NCBI RefSeq assembly: GCF_040581485.1
Contig: NC_090132.1
Span: 1,065,001-1,129,000 of the forward strand
Reading direction: 5' to 3'
Length of the DNA: 64,000 bases
Origin: Linepithema humile
Taxonomy: Eukaryota; Arthropoda; Insecta; Hymenoptera; Formicidae
The notes beneath the pieces are model-generated. The model had not been told where the DNA came from and ran no database searches. It was given only the letters and a program-made list of their open reading frames with translations. The translations under genes were made by a program, and so were the position numbers. Below, piece by piece: positions 1-13,320 of this stretch; within the stretch, counting starts at the first letter, position 1, and the number at the start of each line of letters is the position of its first letter.

Positions 1-1109
1 GAATACGGTCCACAATGGAGCAACTGATCCTTTTAATAGATTCTGATCAAAGACCGACGCGAACGGCGCGCGGCCCAAGGTATATTTGGCCTTTGCGGCC
101 AGGGTACTCTTCTCTCTGGTAATAGAGATAACATAACTCATCGAGCGCGGCGTATGCGGCCGGCAAAACGCGCTGCGTAAACGGGCATTACAATGGACGC
201 GGAAATTCTACTGTGATTATGCGTGCGGTATTACACGTACGTGTGTGCGGCGCAGCGGTACGAGCAACCAGTATATTGTTCTCGGCATGTTCAATGCGCG
301 ATTGATACATCTGGAATATCGAACCGCCGAAGATTCCGAGAGAACGGGAATATATCTCTGTTTTTTTATGCGTGCGAAATAGTTTTCGCGATGGAACTGA
401 TATTTGTTGCACTTAGTTAATTAAAAGTATCTGCTCGACAAGAAGATACTGTGTTGTTTATCTCGTTTATAACACAGTCGACAGTTATAAACAAAAGCAA
501 GATAAAATCGAGATTATGTTATAATAAAAGATGAGAAATTATAGTGAAATTCAGAAAATAATTATTATAAATTAGATAAGGTATACAAATTTAATAAAAA
601 GATTTCAAAAATAATGGAAAAGAGGGATGTATTTTATAAGGTATATCGTCGAAATTTACAGTTAAGTAATTATAACAGTAACATCTGTTTTGCTTAATCC
701 GATTTATCAAAAGTGATGCTAATCTTTTATTGTGCAGAATCTGTCTCTCGCGCGCAGACGTTAATTGATTCTAATTAGATTCATATTTAGGGGAAAAGTG
801 ATGATGCAGTCGCTTCGAGCGTTAAACTTTCAACGTCGCTCAATTTCGAATGTAAACCGTGAATTACAAATATAGACTCGCATTTCCAAATTCTAACAAT
901 TAGTTTAATCTCAATTTTATTCAAATCGTTGTATCGATCATTGAAAAAAGATTTATCTTTTCGAAAGGTTTTCTCTATTTTGAAAACTATATGTCCCGAC
1001 ATTGCTTATTTATATCTAAAAATTGAACATCCAAAAGAACGATTAACGAATGATGATAAGTTTTTTGAAAGAATATTATGTTATCCAAGTTAATAAGTAG
1101 TTTTTCGAC
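1..1109. other. intergenic, no feature seen
   Basis: Mixed-composition DNA that becomes AT-rich after about 420. No ORF with recognisable similarity and no notable repeat. Confidence 0.6.
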
Positions 1110-2035
1110 AAAGTGTTGAGAAAGCGAAGAGATTTTTTTTACACGTCTGGCTCCGCTGTACGATTACCGATGTATATAAATATTTGCGCCGGGGGTTGTG
1201 GACGAATTAGCGACCTTACTGGCGCGCCCGGGGACGTGCGCGCATTTCATCGGGAGCGGACACCCTCGGCCGAGAGCGAAAAATGGTCGCGTGGCCACGA
1301 GCGTACCTCTAATTACCGATAACAGTCGAAAAGTGAGGGGGTGCGAGAGAACGGCGGACGATGATGACGATAGGGAGCGGGAGGGGGGAGGGGGAAAGGG
1401 ACAACGAAAAGGGTGCGGAAAGGTGCGGGAAGAGGAAGAGTGGTCGGCGTGCGGACTCGGGCTGGAAGAGAAATCGCGGCGCGGGAGGGTGGTTTCGATG
1501 GGCCCCATCGAAGAACCCTTCAGTTATTCTAAACAACAAAGACCCGCCGGCGCAGCCTCGGCGCTCGTATCCGCTTCCCCGGCAATCATTTACTCTTGCT
1601 GGAGGCCATCGCTCGTCACAATGGCCAAGTTATCCATCCACTCCGGCTACTTGCCCGGGAAACGACCACCGCCCCGGGCCGGCACTCGTCGTCTTCTCCA
1701 TCGCCTTCCGCGTTTCCGCATCGGTGAGGCGCGTAGCGGAGAGAGCGAGAGGGAATAGACGGCGATCGGTGGGGGGAAGAGAGAGAAAGAGAGGGAAAGA
1801 TCGGAAGCACACGCGCGCACACGTACTCTCGTGGCGGGCTATTTTCGTCCTTGTTCGTTACTTTGCGCGTCACTCGAGATTGCTATCGACCATTCCCGCA
1901 AACCATCCCGATCGCCTCGGCAGGCACCGCCGCCGGGAACGCCGATAGCAGAACAATCGCTCCGTTTGCTAACGAATGAATTACGCTTTGCTTCGCGATC
2001 GGGTGTATTGTATATGCTTACCGAGTAGTTCGCGA
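1110..2035. other. GC-rich, CpG-rich island
   Basis: GC-rich block with purine-rich plus-strand patches (about 1340-1450 and 1730-1800). Several overlapping ORFs on both strands are compositionally biased and match no family I recognise. No gene called. Confidence 0.55.
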
Positions 2036-4660
2036 CGATGCATTTCCTGAATCGTGACTTTGACCGATGGAATCGACCGGCATGACAGTCGAGGATATGA
2101 AATCTCGATTACGAATAAGGGCGCGTCTAGCTTGAACTAGCACTGATTTCTTGAACATCAAGCACAGATTCGATCGCTGATCTATGTTTTGAGAGAATTT
2201 GAAATCGAGTCCCTTCAATCGAAATTCGATTAGACGCCACTTTTACTCTACTTATTTATTCCTACATGCACTTTTAGATAACTTTTAATAAATTAATTTT
2301 GTATCTCAAAGTAAAATTAACGGAAAATAAAGTATTTTGTTAAAATTGTTTAATCTTAATTATAAAATGACGTTACGATGTACTTTTCACGCGCGACACG
2401 CGGATACCGAAGCGATCGTTACTTCACAGCAGAATATAGTGATGAGGAAAAAATGTATGCAATCGCAACCGAAGAGAACTATAACAGCATCGAGTGGCTA
2501 AGCCGATTATCCGAAGGAGACGGCAGCGAAATGTTTTTATGCGTTTAATGGAAAGATTTATTTGCGTCGGGAATGTTTTATTAAGCGCGTTTTGGCTGAC
2601 GTGCGCGCCAGCTCCGGGAAATTCGACGCCAACTTCGTGACAGCTGTTCGGCGTGTTTACGCACAACACACGACTCCTACATCGCATATTCTATTTACCG
2701 CCTATTCGCGGTTGATATTAGAAACCCTACGCGCTTTCAAAGCTCATTGAGACCGGTGCGGTTACACCTCGATAAAGTCCTACGTAAAACAGAGCGCTTT
2801 CCGCGCTCCGCGCGTATGCACGCATATCGATTTTAATTTTCATGAGAAGACGGTAATTTTGCCGACGCTAATATTATTCCCGGATTATGCGTATATCGTT
2901 ACATAAATCGAGGTAATAACGGGCCGCTCCGAACGCCGCATTAATTTTTACAACGTTCGGACGAAATTGCGTTAAATCAACTCTGTTTCAAACTCACGGG
3001 CTCGTAACAAGAATTTTTTTATAATTCGGCGAAACAGCGGCGGTAATCTCGACGTTTCGCAAATACGGTTCTCTACATTTCCGCGTTTGCAATTCGTCCG
3101 TGCTATCGCCGCGTTTCGTTTCATCGGCGTTATTTTATCTCGTCACGAACTACGAGCCGGTCGTGCCGGACGAACCGGGCATTTTCAAATGCGCACGAAT
3201 CTATCCTCTCGAAACAATTTCCGGCATTTTCGAAGAGTTAAACGGCTTTCCTTCTCTTTCTCTTCCTCTCTCCTCCCGTTCTCCTCCCCCCACCCTCTCT
3301 CTCCGTTCCTTCCGTCTCCCTTTTTTTGCGGGGGCTAAACGCGCGCGGTTTGATGTTTTTGGAAAATTCTGCGCCGAAAGGCGCGCCATTAAGCGAATGC
3401 TAAAATGCACACCATTTACCGAATGCTAAAACACGCTTTATTCCGCCAAGGTTGCGCAAAATACGAGCGGCCTCTAAAGCTACATACACGCGGACTATTA
3501 GAGAAGCGTGACGGTGTGCGGCGTGGTTCGCTTTAGCGTGAAACTGACCTCGCTACGTACGTAGCAGACTGCCGCGGTAAACTGCACTTTAGTACGGGCA
3601 GGACGGCTTAAACGATATTGAAGCGAAATCCTGTAAGCTCTTAAAACATTTAACGTCATTATGAAACATCTGTAGAGCAGCGCTCGCAGCGTTATCGCGC
3701 GCGCGGCTGCAGTTAGTATCACTTAACCGATAATTTGTAAGCCACTTCATCGTTATCATAAAATTCGCTCGACGACCTCATCTAATAGATTTGTTGATTT
3801 TCACCGGTAATTTCCATTTGTCCATCTTCCGAAAACAACAAACAAGATTCCACTTATCGCGCGTTTCGATGTTGACATAACCTTCTGCACTCGCGCGACA
3901 CGTGTACCCGTTCGCAAACTTTTATCGTTCCCGACCGCAGATCGGATATATTCGTTGTGGAAATGTTTTTATTGAAGATTCCTCGAGAAAAACAATGCAT
4001 TGTGAATGCACCTTGTAAATGGTGCACAAGTGCCTGTTTTTCTTGCCGTGCGCTGTTTTTAGTCGGCATATAACAAAAGAAAGTCTTTTATTTTTGGACG
4101 ATTGTTTTTTTTTCGCTTTAGCCGGAGTTAAAGTTTCATCAGCATCGGTTAATTTAATTTTTGACGTAATATAGGCACGATTGAATCAATCATTTCGCGA
4201 GCGCTAAGTACTGCTTTATCATCGGTAAAACCTTATTGTTACGAACTTTTAATTAATATTAGCGATGGAAATTGCAATGGAAATGTTCATTTTCAATCAA
4301 GATCGACGTACATAAATGCGGGCAATGTGTTTAATTAATCTCGCGAATACCGAGAAGATGATATAGCGACATAGCTGAAGTAAAAAATCCCTTTTAACGC
4401 GCGGTGCAGCATTTCGGTTGAAATCCCAGAGTTGCGAGTTGCGTGACATCCGCTCGAACGAACGTACTCCGAGCGCGAGCGATTAAAATCGAGCGTAATA
4501 TCGTTACAACTGTGAGAGAATGCAATCGCCGGGCACATCGACCCCGTCATGTCCCGCGATGATCGCCGCGAAACCAATCACGCACCGCAGGTGAAACGTT
4601 CGTTCATCCCTCGTCGAAACGTGCGGACGCTCTTTAATTTTCGCGCGTTTGCATCACGCG

Positions 4661-4700
4661 CGCGTCACGTCGCGTCGTGTCGCGTCGCGTCGCGTCGCGT
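4661..4700. repeat. (CGCGT)8 pentanucleotide repeat
   Basis: Eight 5-base units, two of them with one substitution (CACGT, CGTGT). It is a dense CpG tract with four CGCGTCGCGT-like joins. Confidence 0.9.
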
Positions 4701-5624
4701 TGCACATTCAGTTTCGATTTTGACAACCCATTCAAGAAGGAGTCAAAACATATCCCGGGAGGGAGGGGCGTCATTGCCGACTTTGTCGGTCGGTGGACTT
4801 GATCGATAACGCTGCCGATGTGGTAGCTGCGACGGCGGCATTATATTCGATGATCATGTCGAACCACCGGTCGGATGACGGGCCGCGCGAAAACGCGGCC
4901 CTTCCGCGTCACCCCGGGGGCCACCCTTCATCGGTGGACCGAGCTATTAAAAGGACGAAGGATGTCCCAGAAGGGATATTGCGAGCGGCCGGGCTTTGCG
5001 CTCCGAATAGGTCGCTACCGCGGGATAGATGGATAGACGCTGTCGCACCTACCGCGGCTCTCTCGGTGGTTTTGCTTCGGTGAGCCCACATGTCGTCGTT
5101 AACGTCGAAGAGGCGAGAGCGAGGGCGAGACTCGCGCCCCGATCGACTCGTGCTAGAAATGCAACTCTCTGATAGAACAGAGTCGGCAGAGTGGATTCTC
5201 ACCAGGGACGAAGCGAGTTCTGTCGGCATTTATCATCGATTAACTCGCAAACGCTCCAGATATCTTTATTTATGTGCGCAGTAACTTACTCTCGAACACG
5301 CGGGACGGGGATAAATCATTCTCTCTGAGATTTTCCAGCAGAACGGATCTTGTTAATTTACGTGTGCAGTACTTCGATATAAAAATTTATGTAATTATAA
5401 AACAGACACGGGCGCAATAAGAAGATTACATTTTTTAAACAGCTAGGAATTTTGTAAAATTTATTCTCAGCCGCTGCAAAAATATAATTGATTATTTAAT
5501 GTATGATGTTAAAGTATCTAAATAGCGAGAATTATCTTTGTTGCAAATTATAACATTTTCGGAAACCTCTTTTCAGTTCTGTTTCAAAATTTTCTCTTTA
5601 TAACAGAAATTTATACTATTTTAA

Positions 5625-5652
5625 TACTTTAAATGTCAGTACTTTAAATGTC
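5625..5652. repeat. duplicated 13-mer TACTTTAAATGTC
   Basis: Two exact copies separated by AG in AT-rich DNA. Probably chance or slippage. Confidence 0.8.
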
Positions 5653-8148
5653 GAATGTTACACAGTATTTTATAATATCCCATACGAAATTTTATTCATT
5701 TTTACTCGTTACATTGAATTAGTTATTATATGTGTTGTGCCGTACTTGTACATCATTTAATTTACGGGATACCAATTTTTCATCCGAGTAATTAACTTTA
5801 AAATTGGATTTGTATCTCAATTTAGCCGCAATTTTATAGAAATATGTACAATAGGTAATTAGTAAAGTGGATAATTAGCGGATAAATAAGCGGTCAAAGA
5901 GAAACCGGGCAATAATAAAAAGCGTAAAATATCTTGCATGGGCGCGCACTGTTGGTCTATCGTGTAACTGGTGTGAGATTTTTCACTACGCAATGCTGTA
6001 CAATAATTGTTGGACGTTGGCCAGTTTAACGCCTGAAACCAATCGTCGATAATAAAATCGCCATACAGTATTTCACGGTAAAAAATACCACTCGAGTGTT
6101 GTATCATCAACCACGCGACAATATATGGCACACACATATCGATTATATGTATATAATACTTTATTCTATAGATATAACAGTCGGACGAATACGTAACTCG
6201 TTGCAAATAATTGCCATTAGAAATTGCTACAATAATTTTTATATTTAACAGCAGATAATAATTTTAAACAATAAACAATTTCCTGCACAGAAGTTTTTCG
6301 AAATTATATGTATAAAAAAAAGTTACTTGGGGTAATAATAAAATGTTAAATAATTTTTGAAAATAGAATAAATCTTGCTCGTGGATTATCGTATTAATAA
6401 CGATCACGATGGAATTTTGTTTGTAAAGTGCGCTCGGAAAGTTCGCGACAAAATGCGTTTTATTTTTCAACCACGGCAACACAACTTCGTGCCTGATTCG
6501 AGCATGCACGAGGGTGGTAGAATCCGCTCGTTGATGGCTCCGGATCTTCCTCCGAGAAACGGGATCGGAATAAAGTACGGGAAGGTATCGAGGTGGCGGC
6601 TAAAGGCGCGGCAGAACGAACGAGAATGCGACGTATCCGTCGTATCGGGCCTATTTATGGCGCTACTTGTCACCGCAGTGGCTTTCGTCGCCGTGAAATT
6701 TCGCCGGCTATGGTTCCGTTCGAAACGAGAAGTCGCTGGCGAGAAAAAAAAAGACGGCTACATTCGGCGTGAAATCTAGAGAGAAGGGCGGATAAAAAAA
6801 TTGATGCGAAGATAAAGGGGTCAATACTGAGAAGAAAATCGCGATGAAAATATTATACGTTTGCGCAACTGTATGGAATTACAGTAGGGACGGTAGGTTT
6901 CAATGCTATCTCTATTTATGTCGGCTCTCCATCGGAATCGTTCGGATTAGTTTCAATCTCGAATATCACGTTACACATAATTATCTCGAAAATAGTTTTA
7001 GACATCTAGTTTATGGGAAGTGCGATAATACTTGCGCGATATCACTAAAGATGCAAAGTTAGAAAAGTTAGTGGCATTTAAGAGGAATTCAATTCAATTA
7101 AAGAAATATTTAATACTAAAGAAATGCAAAACTTGTAATAAATATTGAATCTTTCCACAAGGTGTTGTTTTCAAGGAAATATTTCATATTGTCAATCTAA
7201 AAGGTTGGAGAAATATTTATGAGAAGATGTTTCTCTGAAGAAATGCATTATATTGTTGATAAAAAGAAGATCGTGTTGCTTCCGACAAAATAATTTATAC
7301 TAATATTTTTTATTAATCTGTTGGTTTGATAATACCGGGAAGCAGCAGAATATTCTGAAACTAACAGCTATTGCTTCATCTCTGTCGCGAACCCGCACAC
7401 CCATCCTATTCCAATGCAGATTCTACTTGTCACCCTGACAACGCATGTCCGAGAGGAATCGCTTGAAAAATGCCCTTTTCCTCGGAGAAGGTAGAGTCGC
7501 AGTGTCGGATCGGCTGGACAGATCTACGTACACAGACGAGGAGGATGAGAAGGTGCGGAAAAGAGGACAACGAGGAGGCGGAGGAACGCGGTTCGCATCT
7601 CGGCAGCGACACTAGCAGCCACCCCACAGATACCGTCGAGCTGTTGGACAAGCTGTAGCCTTCACAACCGAATTAGAATGAATCGACCCTCGCCCGCTCT
7701 CCCTCGGCCTTCTCCTTCTCGTCAGCGTCCTCCTTCTCCGTCCCCGTCTTCTTGTTTATATTCTTCTCACGCTTCTCGGGCTCGCATTCTCCCTCTTTCT
7801 CCCCCTCCTCCGCCTTCCGTCTTCTTTCGTGTGACACCCTTCTCGCTCCCGTCCTTTTTTCCCTTTCTTTCTCTCTTCCGCTGTTGCGGATTTTCCTTTC
7901 CTCAACTACCCACCGCGCCGCCGCCGCCGCCGTCGCCGCCTTTCGCGAGATGTTCCTCTGGCGGCAACGGATGCCTCTCGATTCTTCCCGTATAGTCGCT
8001 GAAACGTTTCGCCATTGCCCACGCATAAAACCCCCGTGCCTCCTTCGAGACTGTGCTCCTTCTCCCGCTTCCGTCCTTCGGGCCGCCGTTTCACCGCCCT
8101 TCATTGAATCTCACCGGCGCGCTAACCCCCGCCGGCGCGGTCGCTGCT

Positions 8149-8174
<26 letters not shown>
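8149..8174. repeat. (TC)13 microsatellite
   Basis: 26 bases of pure TC on the plus strand, equal to GAGA on the other strand, inside the 7.4-8.8 kb pyrimidine-rich island. Confidence 0.95.
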
Positions 8175-8179
<5 letters not shown>

Positions 8180-8737
8180 TTGCCGTCTCCCTCTTCCCCT
8201 CCTGTCTCCGCGTCGCACCGCGACTCGTCGTCCAGATGCCCTGAATATCTTCCTTCAGCCGAGTTATATAAAGTTTTTACGATTTTTCGAGCTCTGCCTC
8301 TCGAGAGTCGCCTCCTCTCACACTCCATCTCTCTTTTCGTCCCTCGCGACCCGCGCGGCGCGCGCGACCCGGGGGATAATCCCGTGTATCTTTCGGATAA
8401 GAGACCTATAAATTTGTTTGCCCTGTCACCCACCCCGTTGCCCCCCTACCCTCCCCCCATGAATCCCCCATCCCCCCACGCGCGCATTAAGGCGGCAAGC
8501 TCCAATCTGTCGGTTTACCGCCGATATGGCTCCTGCGACGGATTCGCTCCAGAAGGACTCCTATTCCCGTTACCGCGCGGAAATGGCGAGCACGAGGATG
8601 GGGCGGCAGCGGCGGGGCGAGGGGAAGCAGGGATGAAAGACGACGAAAGGGGAAATCGTGCGACGAGGTTTCGTCTACCGCTCCGTGGGTGTATCCTTCG
8701 GCTTTACCGGGATTCTTATGAATTTCGCCGGGTCCCC

Positions 8738-8746
8738 GCCATCTTG
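8738..8746 (+). promoter_or_regulatory. Pho/YY1-like site GCCATCTTG
   Basis: CCCGCCATCTTGCCGGG matches the YY1/Pho consensus. It lies at the edge of the 7.4-8.8 kb GC island that also holds a 26-base (TC)n tract, on the 3' side of slou. Confidence 0.45.
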
Positions 8747-9528
8747 CCGGGATCACGCTCGCCACCGCCGCCGCGCCGTTGGTCGCGTCTTCTTATTGAA
8801 CTTTGAAATAACGTGACCCCCGCGCGCGCACATCAGCATTTACATTGAATTCCCGGCAGGAAATAGTTGTTGGATTACCCGGCGCCGCTCGCTCACGGCT
8901 CGCTGCCCGTGTATTCGTAATAATTCATAAATATGCTATTGGCTGGAGATGCATGATATCTCTTTCTACGTCGGCATTTCTATAGCATATTGATCTTTCT
9001 CAGTTTATAATTTAGTAATAAAAGTAGACGATAAATAGACAATTGCAGCTACGCAATTTTCGCAATTTTTAATTCTTAGTAAAGGAAGATGGCTATAATT
9101 CATTTATGATATCATAATTAGTGTTCCAAAGTCACGTAACACGACAATTTTGAAGATATCATTGATACACAAGATGGAAAAGTGAAAAAATTTACTATAA
9201 ATTGTTTTTATAATTACAAAGACAAGTATAAAGGTAGTAACATTTGCAGTATTTGAATACTAAAGTTATTTATCTTTGAAATAGAAGAGATTAAAGCCTG
9301 TCAATAGAACGAGGGAAACTACACGATATAAGTGTGCCTTTTACATTGATTAATGTTGAAAAGTCGCGATAAAAATTGTTTTTTTTTTCCCCGAACGCAT
9401 ATCAATTTGTCATCAATACGCTGGCTAATTGTACGTTCAGGCATCGAAATCTCAATGCACATTCGTTTTCCCGCGATGCACTGTTAGCAGCACGCTGCAC
9501 CAATTTCAGCTCCACTTCATTAACGCGG

Positions 9529-9549
9529 ATCTCTAGAGACTCTAGAGAT
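9529..9549. repeat. perfect palindrome, 10-bp arms
   Basis: ATCTCTAGAG, a single A, then CTCTAGAGAT. It is a short exact inverted repeat. Confidence 0.9.
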
Positions 9550-10386
9550 GAGCCGTGCTAAACGACCTCATTAGCAAACGTGGCAAATGCGTTTGCTACT
9601 TCATTCGCGATTTTCCGTGATAGTGAGCCCTTGTTACTTGTAACTCCATGAAACTCTCCTGCTCTTTGATCGTCAAAGACGACCGCTTCTTAAGATATCC
9701 CATGCAGCAGATGTAAACTTTCGCATAATGAACGGTGTAATATCGAAAAGCCGATTATAAGTTGAAAAAGATTGTTTTTGGTATTTGAAAAAATTGAATA
9801 TTTTAATAAAAAAATAAATTGTGAATTTTAAACACATGTTTTTTTAACTCTTTTAACTTCGGAGACATTGTTTCTAAGTAATGCAATAATGGTTCAAAAT
9901 AACGAAACGTTGGAAACATGGTCCAAATTTTACATGACAAAGAATTTTATATTTATTAAGAATTTTATTTTTATATATTTTGAGAAAAGTGTGTTTATAC
10001 ACGTAGCCTAAAAGCTCCATATTCGTTTGTGTTTGGAAATATTGAGGACAGATAAAAACGCTGTCCAATCAGCGAGAATCTATTTCATGTTTGTAGCAGA
10101 AGTTTGCGTGAATGTATGCGATGGTCCTGTGATTCTCTTGATATTTGAATGATTTTTATTTATCCCTGATAAAAAAAATATTAAAAGAATATTTCAGAAT
10201 TTATGGATATGTATGTTTATACATTTTATTCATGTGTGGGACATACAATTTTTTGTTGTACATTTTGCTTTACGTCTATACTCTGAATTGAAATTTTTAA
10301 TAAACATTTATACATATATATTATTTGCATAGTATTATTAAACGAATGATTTTTAATGTAAATAATGTTACATTTTTATTGCTAAC

Positions 10387-10410
10387 GTTTAGCAACGCGT
10401 TTAGCAACGC
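10387..10410. repeat. tandem 12-mer GTTTAGCAACGC x2
   Basis: Two adjacent exact copies, followed by a further GTT and, 20 bases on, AACGCG. Simple tandem duplication. Confidence 0.9.
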
Positions 10411-12100
10411 GTTCAATATTAAAAACGCGTAAAATTGAATAGATATCAATTTTCTGTATATGATTTATAAAATTAATCATATAATGGCATGTTATATTTA
10501 ACAAATCTATAATATTTAGAAAAGTAATTTCAAGTTTCCATTATTGTCTGTGTTTAATAATTTGCCGACTAACGAAAAGTCTAGGAATTACGTTTGGGGT
10601 GAATGAGGGATGGTATCTTTAGAGTGGAGGCAGCACCAACCGCAGCCTTGCGCTTCGGCTGACTGCAGATGGTAATCGAAAGTTTGCCTTACCATCATAA
10701 AGTACAGCTGTGTTACGTTACTGGAACTAGAGAAATCAAGAATGACCATCCCAACATTTCTCGTGAAATGCTTAATGATTATTATTTAATTGATTTATTT
10801 GATCAGAGTTTTGCAAAATATATATGTTACAAATATAAATTAAAAGTAGATAGAATATACTTTATACAGTATATAACAATATATATATAAATATATATAT
10901 ATATTTATAAACAACATATAATAATTTATTTGATGCACTTGTGGGCTTCTGATCCACAATTTGTGAATTTGGCACGGATATGTGATAAAAGTGATAAAAT
11001 GTTTTTTATCGACAATATAAAAAAATTAATATGGCTACGCAGTTTTAACCCTAAAATAAATGCAGATAGTAGTATTGAACAGGGGTTGATAAGCATCCTA
11101 TACAGAAGAATGCCGATATGAAACCTGCAGACTTCTCTTTATACACAATAAACTCGCGGGCAATGTTACCATTTATAGCGAAGATCGTTTCCTTCAACAG
11201 TGCAATATAAAATCGTCTGTAACTAAATATATTTTCTATCTCACCCACTACTGGTAATATTTATATTATTACTTATAATAATTGCCATTTCCTAGCTGCG
11301 GTTTTTATTCGATTGGGTTATGTAATAATATAAATTAAATTACAAATTATATAAGTAGCGGTATTTGTTATATTTTTAATATACCTTAATGCATTTATTG
11401 ATTTAAAGTTACTGAATAAATGAAATAGAAATATTATTTGAAACACACAATCAGATTGATATTAATAAAATATAGTAATTTAAATGAGTAATATTGAATA
11501 TGATAGATAATAAAATATTATAATTTATTTTGAAATTGCTCATTTCGAAATTATTAATTTTATATCTTATTATTTGCTGAAAAGTGATTATTTGATTTAT
11601 ATACAAACAAAAAATATTTTATCATAAAATTATAAAATAAAGAATCCAACATCTGATATTATAGCTGGTAGAATTATTATTGGTTAGAGTTATTATTGGC
11701 CGCTAACAGCAATAATCCAATATCGATTTTGTCAGCAACGATTGGTTTTATCTACAATTTTATATTTTTCTTTTTGCAGATATTTAATATCTACCGCACA
11801 CAAAGTTTAATACAACTTGTCTGCAATTAAAAAAAAAACAAGACATTATTTTCATTAAAATTAAAATATTAATTAAAATTAGCCATACAAGCCATAAAGA
11901 TAGAAAATTAAAAAATTACAGAGTTTTATACATAGTTTAAGTAAATCAACAATTAGAAATTATCACAATTAACACTGTTTTTGATTAAAAAACTTTTTAA
12001 GCGTGGCATATCCGAACATAATTTTTCGGGTTAAAAGCACACTAAAGAAGAAAAGACTCCGTATAAAAGATGAAGATTTCAGAGAAGTTTATGTACACTC

Positions 12101-12950
12101 TCAACTGACATGGCCACCCTCTTCGTATTCGACGCGGTCGCGTGCGCGGGATCCTCTTGAAAGGGTTCTTCTTGGTGCAAAGCCGAGAATCTCCGATATA
12201 AATGTCAAGTTCGTCTTTCGGCTTTCCATCCCCGCGTTCTCCCTTCGCCCCGTCTCACTTTTCGTCACCGAGGGAGGAACTGTCTCTTTCGTTATCCCTC
12301 GACGCGACACTCTATCTCTTCTTCCACTCACTCTCCTCCTCCTCCTCTTCTATCCTCCCTCTTGTCCCGCATTTTCGAATCTTTTCTTGTCTCCCAACCA
12401 CCCTCTCTCCTCGATCTTCCAGCTACCTCGAAATTTCGACTCCTCTTGAGTCTCTTTCGAGCACACCTATATTCATTCCCATCGTTCTAAAGTCCCCCCC
12501 CGTTGATCTTTCTCTCCCTCGTGTTGTCGTCCATTCCTCGCCCTCCCGCCGACCTCTCTTTCTCCCTTTCCGCCGGCTCTCGCCGGCGCGAAACAACAAA
12601 CGAAGTACAAGAGGAGAAACATCGCCCCGGCCCGGGCGTAATCGCGCCGATCTTCGCCCAGGAAGTGAGAAGGCAATTTGGGCGAACCGCACACCACCGG
12701 CCGGGGGAAGGTCCAGCGGATAACGAACGGCCCTGCGGGAGGTAATTAACGGTGTTTTCCATCCCCCGGAGTAATGTTCCTCGTTACGACGGTTCCCGCT
12801 CGTAGAGCACAGGGCGGTCAGAGAGAGCGGAGAACTTTGCAGCAAGGAGGCGGGCTTTCTTGAACCGCGCGTACGATGAATCCTGCGACGACGATCGAAA
12901 CGGACGTGTGTTCTTGCAGCGCGATTGGTAAAGCGTCGCTTAATCATGCA
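12101..12950. other. GC-rich, pyrimidine-biased island
   Basis: The plus strand is C/T-rich from about 12220 to 12560, then GC-rich and CpG-rich to 12950. Overlapping ORFs in five frames are low-complexity; none is credible. It abuts the MITE that begins at 13000. Confidence 0.55.
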
Positions 12951-12999
12951 TAACAGCTCTGTTTAGAATTGCTTTCATTTTATATATGCATAACAGTTA

Positions 13000-13318
13000 G
13001 TGTAAAATTACAACTATTGTAATGGAGAATTTTGGGGGCAACTATTGCGGATGTAAATTTCCACACGTACATATGTAAATTTACGCTTGCGGGTGAAATT
13101 AATTTCTGGTGTTGTAATGAAGTGCACGGGTAAATGTATAGTTAGTTTATATATGTATAAACAAGTAAACATACATATATGTTTACTTGTGCAATCCGCT
13201 TTATCACAACACTAGAAATTAATTTTATTTGCAGGCAATTAATTTACATACATGTGGAAATTTACGTTTATAATAGTTGGTCCAAAAATTACTTGCTACA
13301 ATAGTGATAATTTTACAC
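13000..13318. mobile_element. palindromic MITE with TA target duplication
   Basis: A 319-bp element whose two halves are imperfect inverted copies over roughly 140 bases per arm. The left end GTGTAAAATTACAACTATTG is mirrored by the right end read in reverse, GTGTAAAATTATCACTATTG. Both halves share GTAAATTTCCACA and AAATTAATTTCT blocks, and the centre has a near-perfect AAGTAAACAT / ATGTTTACTT hairpin. TA flanks both ends (12998-12999 and 13319-13320), as expected for Tc1/mariner-type insertion. No transposase is encoded, so it is a non-autonomous fold-back element. No second copy was noticed in the window. Confidence 0.85.
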
Positions 13319-13320
13319 TA

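Larger units (their letters stand above)
2036..7429. other. intergenic, mostly AT-rich
   Basis: No recognisable gene. Contains the CGCGT pentamer run (4661-4700), a pyrimidine-rich patch (3240-3320) and a doubled 13-mer (5625-5652). The longest ORF (6375-6779, plus strand) has one hydrophobic stretch but resembles nothing known and sits in ordinary background. Confidence 0.55.
7430..8830. other. GC-rich, pyrimidine-biased island
   Basis: CpG-rich stretch whose plus strand is mostly C/T from about 7680 to 8460, with TTCTCC and CCGCCG runs. Overlapping ORFs on both strands are Ser/Pro/Arg-rich translations of the bias and resemble no family. It is possibly a regulatory island of the slou locus. 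Confidence 0.6.
8831..12100. other. intergenic, AT-rich
   Basis: Long AT-rich tract with no recognisable gene. It contains a 21-base palindrome (9529-9549), a doubled 12-mer (10387-10410) and an (AT)n-like stretch near 10870-10910. Two short ORFs at 10669-10890 and 11051-11248 have no recognisable similarity. Confidence 0.55.

Noticed and set aside
6375..6779. 134-residue plus-strand ORF with one hydrophobic stretch
   Set aside because: No recognisable similarity, and a chance open frame of this size is expected in 64 kb; there is no splice or promoter context.
10669..11248. Short ORFs in AT-rich DNA that might be a decayed transposon
   Set aside because: No transposase, reverse-transcriptase or terminal-repeat signal could be seen.
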